Assembly: GCA_035560795.1 (NCBI GenBank)
Contig: DATMYV010000039.1
Coordinates: 1 to 64,000 of the forward strand
Direction: 5' to 3'
DNA: 64,000 bases
Source of the DNA: Longilinea sp035560795
GTDB taxonomy: Bacteria > Chloroflexota > Anaerolineae > Anaerolineales > Anaerolineaceae
Translations under genes and position numbers: made by a program
Notes under the pieces: model-generated
The model's input: only the letters and a program-made list of their open reading frames with translations
What the model was told of the DNA's origin: nothing
Database searches by the model: none
Shown: in pieces, positions 33,679 to 43,340 of the stretch
How the letters are laid out: each line of letters starts with the position of its first letter
Position numbering within the stretch: the first letter of the stretch is position 1

Positions 33679-35355
33679 TTAGCCCAACAGGGCTCTTACT
33701 TCATCCATGAGATCATCGCTCAGGAAATCGCCTTTTTGCATCAAAGATTGGATATGGCCGCGCAATCGTTCTTTTTCATCTGCCGTCAGTTCTTTTGCGG
33801 TAACCACTACAATGGGAATATCTGCCGTGCTTTCATCGGCTTTAAGGGCATCCATCACTGCAAACCCATCCATTTCTGGCATCATCAGATCCAATATGAT
33901 GAGATTGGGATGTTCCTTTTTTGCGAGCTCGACAGCTTCGCGGCCATTGGACGCTTCAAAGAGTGTGTAGTTTCCCTGTGATTGAAGAATTCGCCGCATC
34001 AAGAGACGAACATCGGGATTGTCATCCACGATTGCAATCCTGCGGAAGCGGTCAGTTCCGATTTTACTTAACGCAGCCAGAAGGCCTTCTTCCTTATTTT
34101 CTTCAAGCTCATTCGCCCCCAGGTGGGTGAGATCTTTTGCCCAGCCTTCACCAAGAATATTGCTTTCGATTGGCATGGTGTGGCCAGTGCAATTGATCAC
34201 AACGGTTTCGCTGGATTTGATCACTCCGGCACGAACCAATTTTATTACCCCAGCAATCGCAACAGCGGCCGCAGGTTCTACAGATATGCCTTCCATCTTG
34301 GCCAGTAAATGCATGGCTCGGTAGGCTTCTTCATCCGAGATCATTTCAAAAAAACCGGCTGATTTCGCTAATATTTTTTTCCGCAGTAAGGAATATGTCC
34401 GCCCCGGGTCACCTGTGGCAAGTGTAATAATGGATGTGTGCGGAACTGCAACGGGTTGTGCGATTTCTTTATTTTGCTTCCAGGCGTGCACCATCGGCGC
34501 GCAGCCTTCGACTTGAAATAGTCCGAATTTTGGAAAATGATCGATCAGACCCATTTGCATGAGTTCATCAAATCCCTTGATGACACCCAAAGGACCCATA
34601 CCACCGCTTATAGATTGAATGTACCAATCTGGTGCACGCCAGGGTGAAGAACCCGATGAAGGGGTTCCAAGAAATGCTGTTAGCTGCTCGGAAGTTTCAA
34701 AGGAAATTGTTTTCATAGATTCGAGGGAGGGAACGCTAAGCGCACCCTTATCAAGGTAAATACCCCGTTGCCTGGCAAATTCTGCAGCCGTCTTCTTTGC
34801 TTGATCGTATGAACCGGTTACTTTTACAACCTGCGTTCCATAGATTGCCGTCTCGCGCATTTTCACTGCCGGCACAAGGCTGGTTAGAAAAACCCACAAC
34901 CGGATACCTGCTCGGGCAGCATAAGCCGAATAGCTAATGGCGACATTTCCAGTGGATGCCAAAGCCAGTTCGGTGATTCCCGCTTCTTTTAAGGCTGCAA
35001 TCGAAACAGCTGCCTGGCGGTCCTTGAAGGATGCTGTAGGCTGCTGCCGTTCATCTTTGATAAAAATATTTGGATTCCCAAGCATCATCCCCAAATTGGC
35101 GGCGCGAAACAAAGGCGTACCACCTTCACCCATCGACAAATCGCCAATCGAATTATTGAGAGGCAGCAATTCATGATAGCGCCAAAGGGTGAAGGGCCGG
35201 TTTGGGAGCTGCTGGAGTAAGGTTTTCGCAATCTGCCCGTAATCATAGCGCGCTTCCAACAGGTCAGAACCGCAATTGGGACACACAGGCGTAAGAAGAG
35301 AAAAGGTCGATAGGGAACCGCAATCCAAGCATTGAGCAATTATAGTTGAGGGCAT
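33679..35355 (-). CDS. Threonine synthase fused to a C-terminal response-regulator receiver domain
   Basis: 558 residues. N-terminal zinc ribbon C9-x2-C12 / C25-x2-C28, then the PLP-dependent fold with PTASFKDRQ (PLP lysine K111), the ASTGNVAISYSAYAARAG block and an SGGMGPLGVIKGF phosphate loop, matching threonine synthase (O-phosphohomoserine to threonine). From about residue 440 a complete receiver domain follows: IVDDN acidic pocket, D489 in LIILDLMMPEMDG as likely phospho-acceptor, Thr in VVVTAKELT and Lys in MQKGD. The fusion is in one uninterrupted frame. The gene starts 29 nt after the hybrid kinase whose last receiver is similar. Substrate assignment rests on motifs; a related PLP lyase cannot be excluded. 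Confidence 0.88.
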   Translation of the reverse strand: MPSTIIAQCLDCGSLSTFSLLTPVCPNCGSDLLEARYDYGQIAKTLLQQLPNRPFTLWRYHELLPLNNSIGDLSMGEGGTPLFRAANLGMMLGNPNIFIKDERQQPTASFKDRQAAVSIAALKEAGITELALASTGNVAISYSAYAARAGIRLWVFLTSLVPAVKMRETAIYGTQVVKVTGSYDQAKKTAAEFARQRGIYLDKGALSVPSLESMKTISFETSEQLTAFLGTPSSGSSPWRAPDWYIQSISGGMGPLGVIKGFDELMQMGLIDHFPKFGLFQVEGCAPMVHAWKQNKEIAQPVAVPHTSIITLATGDPGRTYSLLRKKILAKSAGFFEMISDEEAYRAMHLLAKMEGISVEPAAAVAIAGVIKLVRAGVIKSSETVVINCTGHTMPIESNILGEGWAKDLTHLGANELEENKEEGLLAALSKIGTDRFRRIAIVDDNPDVRLLMRRILQSQGNYTLFEASNGREAVELAKKEHPNLIILDLMMPEMDGFAVMDALKADESTADIPIVVVTAKELTADEKERLRGHIQSLMQKGDFLSDDLMDEVRALLG

Positions 35356-35384
35356 AGGCAGAGGTTGGTAATCCGTTTTTCTAT

Positions 35385-38300
35385 TTAATCTTTGGGGAAC
35401 CGAAGCTTGTGAAGGGTTTCTTCAAGCATGGCCAGTAAATCACTTTCGCGTAAGGAACTTTTCAAGAGCATGTCTTTGCCAAAATCGTTAAGCTGCTTTT
35501 GCTGGTCAGCTGTCAAATCGGCGCCGGTCAGGATGATAACCGGAATCCGGTTCCATAGCGAATTCGTCCTTAATTGTTGTAAGACCGCAAAGCCATCCAT
35601 ATCAGGCATAAACAGGTCGAGCAGGATTGCGTCTGGAGTTTTCGCGTTAATTAATTCCAGCCCGCTTTTTCCACCTTCAGCTAGGACGGCATGCATGTTT
35701 TCATTATCTTCGACAAGCTTTTTTAACAAGCGGCGGTCGTCCGCATCATCATCAATGATCATGATTTCATGAATCTTATGATCTTTGTTCAGCCGGCTGA
35801 TTGCATTTGCGAGTTCTTCTTGCAGGAAAGGTTTTACCAGGTAATCAGCAGCTCCCAAACTGAAACCTCGTTCTTCTTCCTGCAAGATGCTGCAGATAAT
35901 GATGGGGATATGGCGAGTCTCCGGATCTGCTTTTAATTCCGCCATGACCTGCCAGCCATCTTTTTCCGGCATCATGATATCCAGTGTGATCGCAAAGGGG
36001 TGAACGTCTTTTGCATATTGAACCGCTTTTTTGGGATCTGTTAGGGCAGCAACTTTGTAACCCTGTGTTTTTAGGAAACGCTCATACAGGTAAATAATTT
36101 GAGGATCATCATCGATTGAAAGAATTACCTCGGCTGGCCCTTGATCGGCGGAGCCGCTCTTCACAGAAACGCCCTCAACAGGTTGCGGCATCGGAAGGGC
36201 AAAGAAGAAGGTTGAACCAACGCCTACTTCGCTGCTCAATAGTCCAATTCGGCCGGCGTGCATGTCTATCAATGAACGGCAAATGGAGAGGCCTAATCCG
36301 GTTCCGCCTGATTTCCGGGTCGGCGAATCATCCACCTGAGAGAACGGCTGGAATAATTTACTTTGGTCCTTTTCGGCAATTCCCAACCCCGTATCGGTGA
36401 CTGTAACAAGGACTTCAGATTTCCCTTGAGGATCAATGTTTGGCCGCACTTCGACTGTGATCGAGCCCTGGTCGGTAAATTTGGCTGCATTTGACAGGAA
36501 GTTGATGAGGACCTGGCGAACCCGGGTTGCGTCACAGCGCACATCCGGCAATTTTGGATCCACATGGTGGAACAATTTAATGGGCTTGTCTTTGACCAGA
36601 CCAATGGCAGTGGACATCACGCTGTTGACCATATCACCAAGATTCACATCAGTGAATTGCAGCTCCATTTTGCCTGCCTCGATCTTGGAAAGATCGAGGA
36701 TGTCGTTGATGAGATGCAAGAGGTGTTGGCCTGAACTGTAAATGGCCGTGAGATCTTGATTTTGGGTTTCATTGATTGGACCATCAATGCCTTTCAAGAT
36801 CACACGCGAAAAACCGATAATCGAATTGAGCGGAGTGCGTAATTCATGGCTCATATTAGCCAGGAATTGATTCTTGACGCGATCGACTTCCTTTATTTCT
36901 TCATACGCTTTTTGAGAGACCTCATAAGCCCGGGCGTTTTCAATGGCAATTGCAATTTGATCGGCCAGAATCAAGAAAACTGACAATTCGGCGGTAGAGA
37001 AAGCTGCCGTCTTATCCGATTGGATATCCAGCGCGCCAATCACCCTATCGCCGATCTTCAAAGGAATCGCCATCTCAGATAGCGTATCCGGCAGGAGCGG
37101 GTTGGCAAAGAACATATCGCTCCGATGGACATCATTTACAACCAATGGCTTGGCGGTACGGGTGACAGTGCCAATGACAGAACGGGAGCCGACGGCTAAC
37201 TTGTGGTTTCGTTTTTTCATGTCTTCGCCAGCTTCGCCAGTGGCTTCAGAAACTACGGCATAATCTCTGGCATCATCAAGCAGGAAAATCGAAGCGTGAT
37301 AGTAACCGAAACGTTCGCGGATCAAGTTTACGATGCGGTTGAGGAGAACGCCTTGCGACAACGTGCTGGCGGTATCGCGGGCTATTTCGGCAGCCGCCTG
37401 GAGTTCCAAGGCTCGGCGTTGTGCCTCTCCGAGTAATCGCTGGCGCTCGATTGCAACCGATATACTGTTGGCTGCCACCTGGATCGCCCGGAGTTCATCC
37501 TGACTAACCTCCATGGGCCGTCCGGCTGATACGATTAGCAAGCCGATTATCTTTCCCGCCGAGCGCAAGGGCGCAAAGACACCGGATTGGATGCCGTACT
37601 TTGCAAGAAAACCCTGGGAGATTGGATCGAGGTTCGAATCACGAAGGTTCTTGATGATTTGAAGGTCTCCGCTGATTTGCTCAAAGAATGGGAAGGCGCT
37701 TCCGGGTTCAGTTGAGGCAGGCCAACGATCCTCGCCAGATCGGGTTTGATTGGCAATAAATTCAATATCAGAAAGCTTTCCATTGGAATTCAAATTGACT
37801 TCAACGATTGCGGCTCGGTCAGCCATGCGCGGAAGCAGGTTTTCGACCACGAGATTTACAAGATCATCTGCATTGCGTGCCTGGGCAATACCATTTGTAA
37901 TTCGATATAGTTGTTCTGTTTCTTGTAAGGCCGATTGCGTTTGCTGAAACAGATGCCTGTTTTCAATTGAAGTCGCCATCTGATCCACTAAAGGAGGATA
38001 TGAACGAATTTCACGGCTGGTGAATTGGTGCTTTTCTTCAGATTGAAGCAGTAACACGCCCATTTGCTGTTTGCCTGCCCACATCGGTAAAATGGCAAGC
38101 GAATGGACGTTTTGCCTGAGGAATGCATCCCGGATGGGTGCTTCCAGCGAGCCAGCACTGGTATCGTCAATAAATACAGGTGTTGGAATCATAAAGGTTC
38201 GTTCGTAAACCGTACGAACAAATTCAGCGCCAACAGCGGATGGGGGAGTGCCCCAACCGCTGTACCAGTTGGCAGCGACCTTAAGGTGGGCAATGTTTCC

Positions 38301-40358
38301 AATTTGGTCATAATCGAAGAGGACGAGAATTGCACGGTTGATGGCAGGTACGTGGATTCCCAACGTGATTGCCGCAACCATTTCCTGTTCTTCGTTGGCC
38401 AGGGCCATCCGGTGGCTGGCGTTATAAAGACCTTCGGATTCATCCAGCGATGATTGCAGTTGGCCTAACAGATCTTCCCGAACAATGGTATTCGCCAGGG
38501 CGTCTGCAGCCACCCGCAATACATTGATCTCTTCGGATTGCCATTCCCGTTCCTCTTCTTCAACTTCAAATGCAATGAAACCTGGAGTTGAGTTTTTTCC
38601 GCCGACAGCTAATAACAGGGAAGATTTAATTCCCTGCGATTGAAGATATTCATATTCGGATTCGACGCAATTGGAGGCGGCCAGGGTTAAATACCCTTTT
38701 TCTTTTAGTTCGGAAACCCATTTTTGAAATTGTGAGATAGGCAATGACCTGGTGATGGATTTATCGGATTCGTCCCGGCCTCCATCCTTAACCCACTCAG
38801 CAGCTGGAAGCCATGCTGGATCATTGTCTTCACCATTGACTGACGCGTAATAGACCCTGTTGACCAGAGTTGCGTCTGCAAGTGCCGACAGCATTTCGGT
38901 GATTGATTGGGTACCATTTTCACTTAATAATGCGACGGATCGGGCCATATTGGCCTGATATCGCTCCCGGTTTTCAATGGCATCCAAAGCAGTCTGGATT
39001 TCCTGGAAGAGATTTGCGTTTTCCAGGGCAACAGCAAATTGGGAGGCTACGGTTGAAAGTAAATCCAAATGAGTAGGGTCAAATGCTGCTGCCTGGCGAT
39101 AATTCTCCAATAAAATGGCTCCGATTACCTTTTCGCCGGTGGACATCGGCACTGCCAGAATCGCAAGCGGCACAATGTTCGAAAATGCCACTGATTTTGT
39201 AATAAGTTCCTTTTCAATGTCGTGGTCAAGGAAAAGGCTTTCGTTCGAATGAACCATCCACTCAGCGAGGTTTATTGATATATCACGCGAACTTCCCCCA
39301 ATTTCCCCGTGGGGTTCGACAACGGAGGGGAAGCTTACGAGATCTGTTTTCGGATCAAAAGCTGCAACTGTCAGCCGGTCAAAATCAAATACCTGGCTCA
39401 ACATTGAGGTTACTTGCGAATGAATTTCTACAGGAGACGCCAACTTGTTTAATTGTTGGCCAATCTGGTTCAATGAGGACAGATCCTGGTTGCGGCGATT
39501 GATTTCGTTTTCAGCGCGGACTCTTTCACTTAATTCCTGTTGAACCGCAGCATAAAGTTGAGCGTTTTCGATAGCCAGTTCCAATTGAGAAGTAACTTCT
39601 TCTATAAGCAGGCGGTCATCCTCTGACCATTTCCTGCGGCGATCATCGGCAACGATTTCCAACAGGGCTGAACCATGATCACGCAATGAGACTGGGATTG
39701 AAATGATAGGTGGTTCTCCTTGCGATAAGCCCGTTTTGGATGAATTCGATTTACGAATTTCATTCGCCACGGTTGGCGTTTCGTGTTTTTCCAGCGGGTA
39801 GGGTATTTGCTCATTTATTGGCAGGTCACCGTTAATATGGTGAAGGGTTTCATCAAGCTTGGCTGTTTCATGACCATTGGGTTCGATGGGCAAGGCCAGA
39901 TCATCAATGTCAAAAGTGACCTCTTCTTGCGTGTCTGTATTGGAAAATACTTGGTTATCCCCAACAATTTGCGCATAGCCATAAAAACTTTCAGCATTGC
40001 CATTTACAGCAGGACGGGAGAAAATGGAAATTCTTACTGGTAGAAGACCTGTTTTGGAGGAAACGAAATTTACTTGCAACTCAGTTGGAAAAACTCCTTC
40101 CGAAATTGCTTCCCGTAAAACAGGGACGGATTGAGGTGCGACTCCACTTGAAAAAAAGGATTGACCGATGAAGTTTGCCGCTGGAATGCCCATGTAGGTT
40201 TCAATTTCCGATCCAATTTGGGTGTATTCTCCCTTGTCGTTGCATTCCCACGACCAGGTTGGGGCCAGGATAGATCGGGTAGCTGGCGTCTGTCCATCAG
40301 CAACTTCCAGATCAGCAAAAAGGTCGTTCAGCCGGCTTTGCGGATTTTTCTTTGACAT
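35385..40358 (-). CDS. Multi-GAF hybrid histidine kinase with two receiver domains
   Basis: 1657 residues, no membrane segment. N-terminal PAS-like region (~30-140), then about six GAF-type domains (~210-1150), HisKA with the phospho-accepting H1171 in NMSHELRTPLN, HATPase (N-box FLSNAAKF, G-boxes DTGLGIAE and GGTGLGLSI), and two receivers (phospho-acceptors near D1460 in ITLDIMMPEKDG and D1581 in LLDLFMPDMDG). The start at 40358 (MSKKNPQ) has AGGAG 10 nt upstream. It is the only kinase of a run of GAF proteins and presumably gathers their signals. The last receiver resembles that fused to threonine synthase next door. Confidence 0.92.
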   Translation of the reverse strand: MSKKNPQSRLNDLFADLEVADGQTPATRSILAPTWSWECNDKGEYTQIGSEIETYMGIPAANFIGQSFFSSGVAPQSVPVLREAISEGVFPTELQVNFVSSKTGLLPVRISIFSRPAVNGNAESFYGYAQIVGDNQVFSNTDTQEEVTFDIDDLALPIEPNGHETAKLDETLHHINGDLPINEQIPYPLEKHETPTVANEIRKSNSSKTGLSQGEPPIISIPVSLRDHGSALLEIVADDRRRKWSEDDRLLIEEVTSQLELAIENAQLYAAVQQELSERVRAENEINRRNQDLSSLNQIGQQLNKLASPVEIHSQVTSMLSQVFDFDRLTVAAFDPKTDLVSFPSVVEPHGEIGGSSRDISINLAEWMVHSNESLFLDHDIEKELITKSVAFSNIVPLAILAVPMSTGEKVIGAILLENYRQAAAFDPTHLDLLSTVASQFAVALENANLFQEIQTALDAIENRERYQANMARSVALLSENGTQSITEMLSALADATLVNRVYYASVNGEDNDPAWLPAAEWVKDGGRDESDKSITRSLPISQFQKWVSELKEKGYLTLAASNCVESEYEYLQSQGIKSSLLLAVGGKNSTPGFIAFEVEEEEREWQSEEINVLRVAADALANTIVREDLLGQLQSSLDESEGLYNASHRMALANEEQEMVAAITLGIHVPAINRAILVLFDYDQIGNIAHLKVAANWYSGWGTPPSAVGAEFVRTVYERTFMIPTPVFIDDTSAGSLEAPIRDAFLRQNVHSLAILPMWAGKQQMGVLLLQSEEKHQFTSREIRSYPPLVDQMATSIENRHLFQQTQSALQETEQLYRITNGIAQARNADDLVNLVVENLLPRMADRAAIVEVNLNSNGKLSDIEFIANQTRSGEDRWPASTEPGSAFPFFEQISGDLQIIKNLRDSNLDPISQGFLAKYGIQSGVFAPLRSAGKIIGLLIVSAGRPMEVSQDELRAIQVAANSISVAIERQRLLGEAQRRALELQAAAEIARDTASTLSQGVLLNRIVNLIRERFGYYHASIFLLDDARDYAVVSEATGEAGEDMKKRNHKLAVGSRSVIGTVTRTAKPLVVNDVHRSDMFFANPLLPDTLSEMAIPLKIGDRVIGALDIQSDKTAAFSTAELSVFLILADQIAIAIENARAYEVSQKAYEEIKEVDRVKNQFLANMSHELRTPLNSIIGFSRVILKGIDGPINETQNQDLTAIYSSGQHLLHLINDILDLSKIEAGKMELQFTDVNLGDMVNSVMSTAIGLVKDKPIKLFHHVDPKLPDVRCDATRVRQVLINFLSNAAKFTDQGSITVEVRPNIDPQGKSEVLVTVTDTGLGIAEKDQSKLFQPFSQVDDSPTRKSGGTGLGLSICRSLIDMHAGRIGLLSSEVGVGSTFFFALPMPQPVEGVSVKSGSADQGPAEVILSIDDDPQIIYLYERFLKTQGYKVAALTDPKKAVQYAKDVHPFAITLDIMMPEKDGWQVMAELKADPETRHIPIIICSILQEEERGFSLGAADYLVKPFLQEELANAISRLNKDHKIHEIMIIDDDADDRRLLKKLVEDNENMHAVLAEGGKSGLELINAKTPDAILLDLFMPDMDGFAVLQQLRTNSLWNRIPVIILTGADLTADQQKQLNDFGKDMLLKSSLRESDLLAMLEETLHKLRFPKD

Positions 40359-40394
40359 TATCGGTAATCTCCTGCGCAATCCTCGGTTGCTGTG

Positions 40395-43310
40395 CTATCG
40401 AGCGTTTCCATGAGTTTTATGGTTTCCTGAGCCATTTCCATTTCCTGAAGCAGGTTTGGATGCTTCAGGGGGTTCCATAATGATTTGTGCCCGGGAAGCC
40501 TTCAGCGCACCCTGTAATTCTTCGGCGGCGATGCGAAGCATTTCTTTAGGATCGTTTGTTGAACGAATCTTGTTCGTAATTTCAAGAGCTTTCTTTTCGC
40601 GTTCTGCACGGCGAACGGTTTGCTCGAATAACCTGGCGTTTTCAAGTGCCACTGCCACCTGATCGGCGACTGATTGAATCGTATCTAGTTCTTCTTCAGT
40701 CCATTCACGTTCAGTGCCAGAATCTTGGACACGGATAATACCGACAGTCTCGCCGCGCACCTGGATCGGAACCGCCGCGGTAAGGCGGTTATCTCCTTCG
40801 GATTTGGATATTACCAATTTCGAGTCACCATCAATTAGAACTTCAGCGTTTTCTTCAGGGTCCCGCGCAACAACTCCCTGCGGGGTAAAGACGAAGCCTG
40901 AATGCTGACGCTCAGCCAATTCGTGCCCCCATTCCTGGCGCAAGTATTGGCGATGGGTGTTTTGAGCTTCTTCCAGGGCAATTGCCGTTTTGGAAAATAA
41001 ACGATTATTCTCGATTGCAATCGCTACCTGATCTGCCAGCGTATTGAAAAGGGCAATATCCTCGTTGGTGAACACGCTTGATTCAGTCGACTGTACATCC
41101 AGGGCGCCGATAATCTGACCGGATACAGTCAAAGGCAAAGCTAATTCTGAACGCGTCATGGGTAGATCAGGATTGTTGAAGAACACTGCATCATCGCCGA
41201 CATCTGTCGCGATACGGGGTTCTCCCGTGCTGGTGACATGACCGACAATTCCCACTTTTCCGATGCGCAATTTGTGTTGCCGGGCTAGCATTTTCTTTCC
41301 GCCTTCGCTGTTTGCAGCACGAAGAACGGCAAATTCATTCTTCTCGTCTACCAGGAATACGCCGACATGGTAAAAGTTGAACCGTTCGCTGATCAGATTG
41401 GTTATTTGTGTGAGTAAGGTTTCCAGGTCTTGTGCGCCAGCGATTCCGCGTGCCACATCTGCTACTGTCTGCAACTGGCGGCTGCGGTACATGAGTGCTT
41501 TGTTTTGACTCGCCAATTCTTGCGTACGGGCACGGACGCGATCCTCCAATTCATTAATGAGCGTGCTGAGTTGGGACGTCATTGAATTGAAAGCCCCTGC
41601 CAGAATTCCGATTTCATCATTGGTTTCAATTACAGCCCGGGCTGTCATGTCGCCCTGGGTGACTTTTGTTGCAGTATCCGTCAGATTCTGGATTGGACCG
41701 CTAAAGCCACGTGCCATGAAGGTTGCAAAGATTCCAACCATTGAAGCAATTAAGGCAGCCACAAGCGTGGAAACGCGATTTTGTTGACTGATGGTTCTAT
41801 TTAAACCAGCTTCTTCCTGGACAAAAATTAATTTCCAAGGTTGATTTTGAAGGGTGGTTATGGCTCCAGCTTCGACATGGCTTTCACTTGAATTGGGATG
41901 AATATCCAGTGAGAAATACCGATTGGACTGGAATCGTTTGATTGAATTAGCTAAATCTGACAAATCCGTCGTGAGTTCGCTATTAGGCTTATAGGGCAAT
42001 CTGTTTTGTGCACGTAAGGTGGCGATGCTGTCATAAGGCAGCGGGGAGACGGTCTGATAAAGCAATGCGGGAGTGAACGAATCTGCAATTCGAAGCTGGT
42101 TCTCATCAATCAAAATTGGGTACGAACGGGTGCCAATTGCACCGCTGTTTTCTTCGACGATTGATTGAAAAACAAGAGCATCATACGAAATCCGCAATAC
42201 GCCCATGAGCTGCTGTTGTGAATTACGAATTGGGGCGGCAAAGTATATGTAGCCCCCACCTGAATCCTGAGAAAATTTGATCGGCGAGACATAAGGTTTT
42301 TCAGTAGATGAGGTAATTGCAAAATAATCGGCGTCCTTTTCAATTTTTCCAACCGCCAGTCGAGAAGTATCATAAACATTTTCGCCGTTCAGATCAATAA
42401 TCGCAATGGAGGTAAGGTAGGTTCTCCGTTCAAACTGCAGAGTCCCAATGGTTAAGTCTAATTGTTCTTTGATTAATGAACCGGTCCGTTCCTCGGGATT
42501 CATGCGCAGGAAGTTATTAAACGCTGGTAATTCCGCCTGGTATGCGACAGTATTCTTAGTCTTTTGTAGGAATTCGTCCAATTTACCAGCGGTTTGTTGA
42601 GCCGCCAGGTTTAAGGATTGATTCATCTGGGAATGCAATGCATCCTGCGTGAAACGACTACTGATCAATGCCAGCAATACCAGCGGAATCAGCACAACGG
42701 CGAGCGTGCTGGACATCAACTTGATTCGCAACGTCGCCACAATGACCTGCATCAAAACCAATGACAGATAAGTCATTATCAAAATGGTTAAGATCGTAGG
42801 AATGACCGTGTAAATTTGCGGCAAGCTTATTTGACGGATGGGAGAAATTGTGCCAAGAATGGCGGCGACAGAACTTAGGAGCAGGCCGAAGCTGACGCCT
42901 AGCTCAGTCTTCTCGCCTGGCAAAGTGCTGCTGGAAACGATCAATGAATAGAGTAGGATGATCGCCGCCCCGGAAATCGCCATTCCAGAGATGAGAACGG
43001 AAATCATAAGGACTGCAAATTGAAACACACCAAACATGACCATCATTTGTGTCGATATGTTTTTGGTAATTAAACGGGTAATTGAAAAAGCATTTAAAAT
43101 CGAGGCAATGGCAAAAACGCCAGTCAAGATATACAATTGCCAGGAGCCCTGAGAAATTGCCAGAACAAAAAAATAAATGGAGGAAACTGCTGAAAAAGCT
43201 ATAGTCGCTAAAGGAATTTGCGCTTGAAGGCGCATTCGATCAACGGCTCTGAGTGTTTGACCCTCAGGATTAATTTGAGAAGAGATTGGGAAATTGGCTG
43301 CTACTGACAT
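40395..43310 (-). CDS. Membrane sensor: multi-TM, extracellular CACHE-like, HAMP and GAF domains, no kinase
   Basis: 971 residues. About seven N-terminal membrane helices (~30-240), an extracytoplasmic CACHE-like domain (~245-520), one more membrane helix (~525-545), HAMP (~546-600), a GAF domain of the FNFYHVGVFLVDE type (~625-790), a second partial GAF (~800-910) and a half-GAF cap (EITNKIRSTNDPKEM) followed by a Gly/Asn-rich tail. It lacks histidine kinase, cyclase, EAL or methyl-accepting output, so it must signal through a partner. Confidence 0.85.
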   Translation of the reverse strand: MSVAANFPISSQINPEGQTLRAVDRMRLQAQIPLATIAFSAVSSIYFFVLAISQGSWQLYILTGVFAIASILNAFSITRLITKNISTQMMVMFGVFQFAVLMISVLISGMAISGAAIILLYSLIVSSSTLPGEKTELGVSFGLLLSSVAAILGTISPIRQISLPQIYTVIPTILTILIMTYLSLVLMQVIVATLRIKLMSSTLAVVLIPLVLLALISSRFTQDALHSQMNQSLNLAAQQTAGKLDEFLQKTKNTVAYQAELPAFNNFLRMNPEERTGSLIKEQLDLTIGTLQFERRTYLTSIAIIDLNGENVYDTSRLAVGKIEKDADYFAITSSTEKPYVSPIKFSQDSGGGYIYFAAPIRNSQQQLMGVLRISYDALVFQSIVEENSGAIGTRSYPILIDENQLRIADSFTPALLYQTVSPLPYDSIATLRAQNRLPYKPNSELTTDLSDLANSIKRFQSNRYFSLDIHPNSSESHVEAGAITTLQNQPWKLIFVQEEAGLNRTISQQNRVSTLVAALIASMVGIFATFMARGFSGPIQNLTDTATKVTQGDMTARAVIETNDEIGILAGAFNSMTSQLSTLINELEDRVRARTQELASQNKALMYRSRQLQTVADVARGIAGAQDLETLLTQITNLISERFNFYHVGVFLVDEKNEFAVLRAANSEGGKKMLARQHKLRIGKVGIVGHVTSTGEPRIATDVGDDAVFFNNPDLPMTRSELALPLTVSGQIIGALDVQSTESSVFTNEDIALFNTLADQVAIAIENNRLFSKTAIALEEAQNTHRQYLRQEWGHELAERQHSGFVFTPQGVVARDPEENAEVLIDGDSKLVISKSEGDNRLTAAVPIQVRGETVGIIRVQDSGTEREWTEEELDTIQSVADQVAVALENARLFEQTVRRAEREKKALEITNKIRSTNDPKEMLRIAAEELQGALKASRAQIIMEPPEASKPASGNGNGSGNHKTHGNAR

Positions 43311-43340
43311 CGAATCTCCTGGCTGAACTGTACTTCTTCT

